Assembly: GCA_963573385.1 (NCBI GenBank)
Contig: CAUYLG010065585.1
Span: 62,001 to 126,000, forward strand
Reading direction: 5' to 3'
DNA from: Cacajao melanocephalus
Taxonomy: Eukaryota; Chordata; Mammalia; Primates; Pitheciidae
DNA length: 64,000 bases
Both the position numbers and the translations under genes were made by a program. This document shows, piece after piece, positions 60,630 to 64,000 of the stretch (its first letter is position 1; each line of letters begins with the position of its first letter). The notes under the pieces were generated by a model. The model made no database searches, was not told the origin of the DNA, and worked only from the letters and a program-made list of their open reading frames with translations.

Positions 60630-61437
60630 CACCCCTTCCACAGTTTACCCTCTTCCAGCTGTATATACAGGAGTCCCCCCTTCTGCAGTTTACCCTTCTC
60701 CAGCTGTGTATACAGAAGGAGTCACCCCCTTCCTCAGTTTACCCTTCTCCAGCTGTGTATACAGAAGGAGTCATCCCTTCCGCAGTTTACGCTCCTCCAG
60801 CTGTGTATACAGAAGGAGTCATCCCTTCCGTAGTTTACCCTCCTCCAGCTGTGTATACAGAAGGAGTCATCCCTTCCGCAGTTTACGCTCCTCCAGCTGT
60901 GTATACAGAAGGAGTCATCCCTTCCACAGTTTACCCTCCTCCAGCTGTGTATACAGAAGGAGTCCCCCCTTCCTCAGTTTACACTCCTCCAGCTGTGTAT
61001 ACAGAAGGAGTCATCCCTTCCACAGTTTACCCTCCTCCAGCTGTGTATGCAGAAGGAGCCTTCCGCAGTTTACCCTCCTCCAGCTGTATATACAGAAGGA
61101 GTCATCCCTTCCGTGGTTTACCCTCCTGCAGCTATGTATACAGAAGGAGTCCCCCCTTCCGCAGTTTACCCTCTCCAGCTGTATATACAGAAGGAGTCCC
61201 CCCTTCCGTAGTTTACCCTCCTCCAGCTGTGTATACAGAAGGAGTCCCCCCTTCCGCAGTTTACCCTCCTGCAGCTGTGTATGCAGGAGTCCCCCCTTCC
61301 GCAGTTTGCCCTCCTGCAGCTGTGTATGCAGAAGGAGTCCCCCCTTCCGCAGTTTACCCTCCTGCAGCTGTGTATGCAGAAGGAGTCCCCCCTTCCGCAG
61401 TTTACCCTCCTGCAGCTATGTATACATAAGGAGAAAA
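60630..61437 (+). repeat. 48-bp minisatellite, 17 copies
   Basis: Units carry CAGTTTACCCTCCTCCAGCT, then GTGTATACAGAAGGAGTC and a C/T-rich spacer. CAGTTTAC-equivalents occur at 60641, 60686, 60735, 60783, 60831, 60879, 60927, 60975, 61023, 61066, 61114, 61162, 61209, 61257, 61302, 61350 and 61398. Most spacings are 48; exceptions are 45, 49, 43, 47 and 45. Left units have GTCATCCC, right units GTCCCCCC and CCTGCAG, showing regional homogenisation. Most units contain the E-box CAGCTG. Because 48 is 16 codons, a 313-codon frame (60598-61539) with a 16-residue repeat stays open, but nothing else supports it as a gene. Confidence 0.97.
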
Positions 61438-61614
61438 ACTGTGAGCATCTTGAAAGCAGCATTTAGCACCAAGTACAGAGAGCCAGGCTCGGCATCTATG
61501 GAACTGGTCTTCCTTCGGGAACCCAGGCCTGCCTCTTAGGGACAGCGCCAGGTTTCTGTTCAGTCTCGTTCTTTCTCTGTTTCCTTAGCTTTTCTTTGGG
61601 AGATAGCACAGGAC

Positions 61615-61800
61615 TGCTGGAAGAGCAGGACCTTCGGACTCAGGCCTGATTTTGAACTTTGTGGCAAGGCTGTTTATTTCCCTAAGCTTTCAACAGTAGT
61701 GAGCTTTTTGGGTAGTAATACCTGTGTAGCATTGTGGTAGGACTGAAAGTTCCTCCAGCGCTATTCACAGTGCCTGGAGCACAGTAGGAGCCTACTAAAT
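61615..61800 (+). mobile_element. MIR SINE, plus strand
   Basis: 'caggcctgattttgaacttt', 'ctaagctttcaacagtagtg' and 'cacagtgcctggagcacagt', 'aggagcctactaaatgtc' give a diverged sense MIR with its 3' end. Confidence 0.65.
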
Positions 61801-61839
61801 GTCAACTTTCTCCTTTCTCTACGATATGTTGTGAAGGTG

Positions 61840-62060
61840 CTGTCATTCAGTTAAACAGAATGCATGTGGAGCGCCTGCTCTTCAAGGCGCTCGGTATGGA
61901 GCATGGTCCCTGCCCACAGGGAGCTTTTATTCTGTTAAAGGAGCCAAGCACTTGTGCTACAGTGTGGTAAGGAAGAGGTGGAGAAAGTGCTCCATGCTAT
62001 TTATTGAGGAGGTGCAGCAGGCTGGGCTTGGCAGCATCACAGAGACTGCCAAGGTGATGT
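61840..62060 (-). mobile_element. L2 LINE 3' end, minus strand
   Basis: 'tggagcgcctgctcttcaag', 'gcatggtccctgcccacagg', 'gagcttttattctgttaaag' are antisense L2. Confidence 0.7.
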
Positions 62061-62339
62061 GAGTTGTCCACAGAAACCCAATAACCAAGGAAGAATTTGT
62101 CAGTGGGAAGAGGGGAGGGTGAAGAGGTGGGGGAAATATTTGTAAAGCCATGTTATGAAGTGTGGAAAATGTATGATTATTAATAAGATTATCCATCCAT
62201 CCATTTAACAGACATCGATCCATAGTTAATGTATTAATCATCTTCAAATGTAATTTGACTTAGTAAGCATTTATTGAATACGTGCTTTGTGCCAAGTCCT
62301 GTGTTGGATACAGACACACACTTGAGAAAATTAACAAAG
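62061..62339. other. Mostly unique; second L2-type end at 62255-62335
   Basis: 'agtaagcatttattgaatac' and 'gtgctttgtgccaagtcctg' near 62260 are another antisense L2 3' end. The rest is unassigned. Confidence 0.5.
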
Positions 62340-62875
<536 letters not shown>

Positions 62876-62879
62876 ATTT

Positions 62880-63228
62880 CCCTGGATGAAAATTTACTTT
62901 TAATGAAATGAATTTTTTTCCTTTAATGTTTAGTGCTTTTTGTGTCTTCTCTGAGATCTCTTTTCCTATCCCAAGACTGCAAAGATATTCCATGTCTTCT
63001 TCTAGATGTTCTAGGTGTTATATGTACAGATGTATAACCCACCTCAAAATAATGTGTGGTCAAGGCCAAGATTTATTTGTCTCTACACATGTATCCACCA
63101 GTGTTTGTAGAAAAGGTAAATTTTATCATTGAATTGCCTTAGCTCTGGTAAGAAATCAATTGCCTGTGTCAGTGTGGGTTTATTTTTGGAATCTTTATTT
63201 TCATCCATTGATTTACTAGTCCTTGCCA
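62880..63228 (-). mobile_element. Inverted L1M ORF2 segment, minus strand
   Basis: 'cctatcccaagactgcaaag', 'ttgtagaaaaggtaaatttt', 'cattgaattgccttagctct', 'gtgtgggtttatttttggaa' and 'ttgccagtac' are antisense ORF2 sequence lying downstream of the YADD motif in intact L1. Confidence 0.82.
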
Positions 63229-64000
63229 GTACAGTGGCCAAGAAAGAAAATGTAAAAGGCATGGCTTTTAGAGATGAAGATGCAGTGAAACTGTCTTTAT
63301 CTGCAGACATGATTTCGTACAAGGGAGAAAACCTCCCAGGAATTTGGACGAAAAACACTGACAGGTCAATTAAAAAATAGAGAAATGATATGAACGTGAA
63401 ATTCATGAAAAAGGCATGAAAATGCACTAAGCATATGGAAAGATATTCAACTTTTTTAATAATTGGAGAAATGTAAAATGAAACTACACTGAAAGTCTTC
63501 ATCTGTCAGACTGTCAAAAAGCCAAAAGTGGAACAATATACCTTATTTTCAAGGCTTTGAGGAAAGAAGTGCTCTCTCAAGCATGGCTGTCAACATGTGA
63601 AATAGCTCAACTTTCAGTTGAACATTAGGGTCGTATCTATTAAAATGACAGGATCTGCTTTTTGACCCAGAAATCTCCCTTGGAAAAAATACCTTTTGGA
63701 AATAGCTTCATATATCGAAAGTGACTTGTGTATGTGGTTATTTAGTATAACATTGTTCATAATAACAAAATATCGAGAACGACCAAATATCCAGTGTATA
63801 GGGACTGTTTAAATAAGCAGTAGCACATCTGTACCATGGAATGCCATTCATGTCTACAAATAACCTGCAAAGAATATTCTACAAAGGATGCTCTCTCTAC
63901 TAAGTAAAAATCTTCAGGATATACTAAGTGAAAGTTAACAATCAGGTGCACAAAGTTAGACAGCATGTGTAATTTATTTATTTATTACAAGGTGGTGCTG
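63229..64000 (+). mobile_element. L1M ORF2 reverse-transcriptase to 3' part, plus strand, runs off the window
   Basis: 63235-63360 matches the YADD region ('gtgaaactgtctttatctgc', 'agacatgatttcgtacaagg'). The sequence then jumps to the ORF2 C-terminus ('aaaaaggcatgaaaatgcac', 'tttgacccagaaatctccct', 'tatagggactgtttaaataa', 'aatcttcaggatatactaag'). The skipped section is partly the one found inverted at 62880-63228. Confidence 0.82.

Noticed and set aside
60598..61539. 313-codon plus-strand open frame with 16-residue repeats
   Set aside because: It exists because the DNA repeat is 48 bp (16 codons). A second frame and part of the minus strand are open too, there is no domain, and no promoter or splice context.

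Overview
This is primate nuclear DNA, most likely human or great ape. It holds about 18 Alu copies, a primate-type L1 3' end (28137-28367), and much older mammalian repeats (MIR, L2, L1M, MaLR LTRs, a Tigger transposon). I found no functional protein-coding gene and no exon set with a convincing product. Most open frames are antisense readings of repeats or of tandem arrays, so the window is probably intronic or intergenic. Repeat families were assigned by matching the sequence to remembered consensus sequences. Subfamily names are approximate, and edges of old repeats may be off by tens of bases.

Layout. 1-20 kb: Alus, MIRs and L2 pieces, with a (TTTC)n tract grown from an Alu tail (4268-4560), a 1.8 kb antisense L2 with reverse-transcriptase homology (6335-8165), a 3'-terminal 7SL RNA pseudogene beside an Alu inside a MIR (10560-10650), and two MaLR LTRs. 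20-28 kb: fragmented antisense L1M, an ERVL-type LTR, repeat-free AT-rich DNA resembling conserved non-coding sequence (25650-26190), and a compound microsatellite. 28-31 kb: a truncated Tigger1-like transposon with decayed transposase. 32-37 kb: MaLR LTR, L2, MER5-like and L1M pieces and a G-quadruplex-type tract. 37.6-42.4 kb: a long antisense L1 whose 5' part is inverted, with another L1 3' end at the joint. 42.4-54 kb: nested Alus, MIRs, mostly unique DNA and a CpG-enriched stretch (48930-49360).

54-64 kb is the most unusual part. A GAPDH processed pseudogene on the minus strand (54388-55925) carries an 11-copy, 31-bp minisatellite that appears to have grown from its own coding sequence. 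About 2 kb further is a 740-bp TG-rich array with higher-order duplications, then a 17-copy, 48-bp minisatellite (60630-61437). The window ends in a scrambled L1.

Nothing here is an operon or a gene system. The value lies in repeat biology: nested insertions giving relative ages, three unrelated VNTR-type arrays within 7 kb, and a few non-repetitive segments that might be regulatory.
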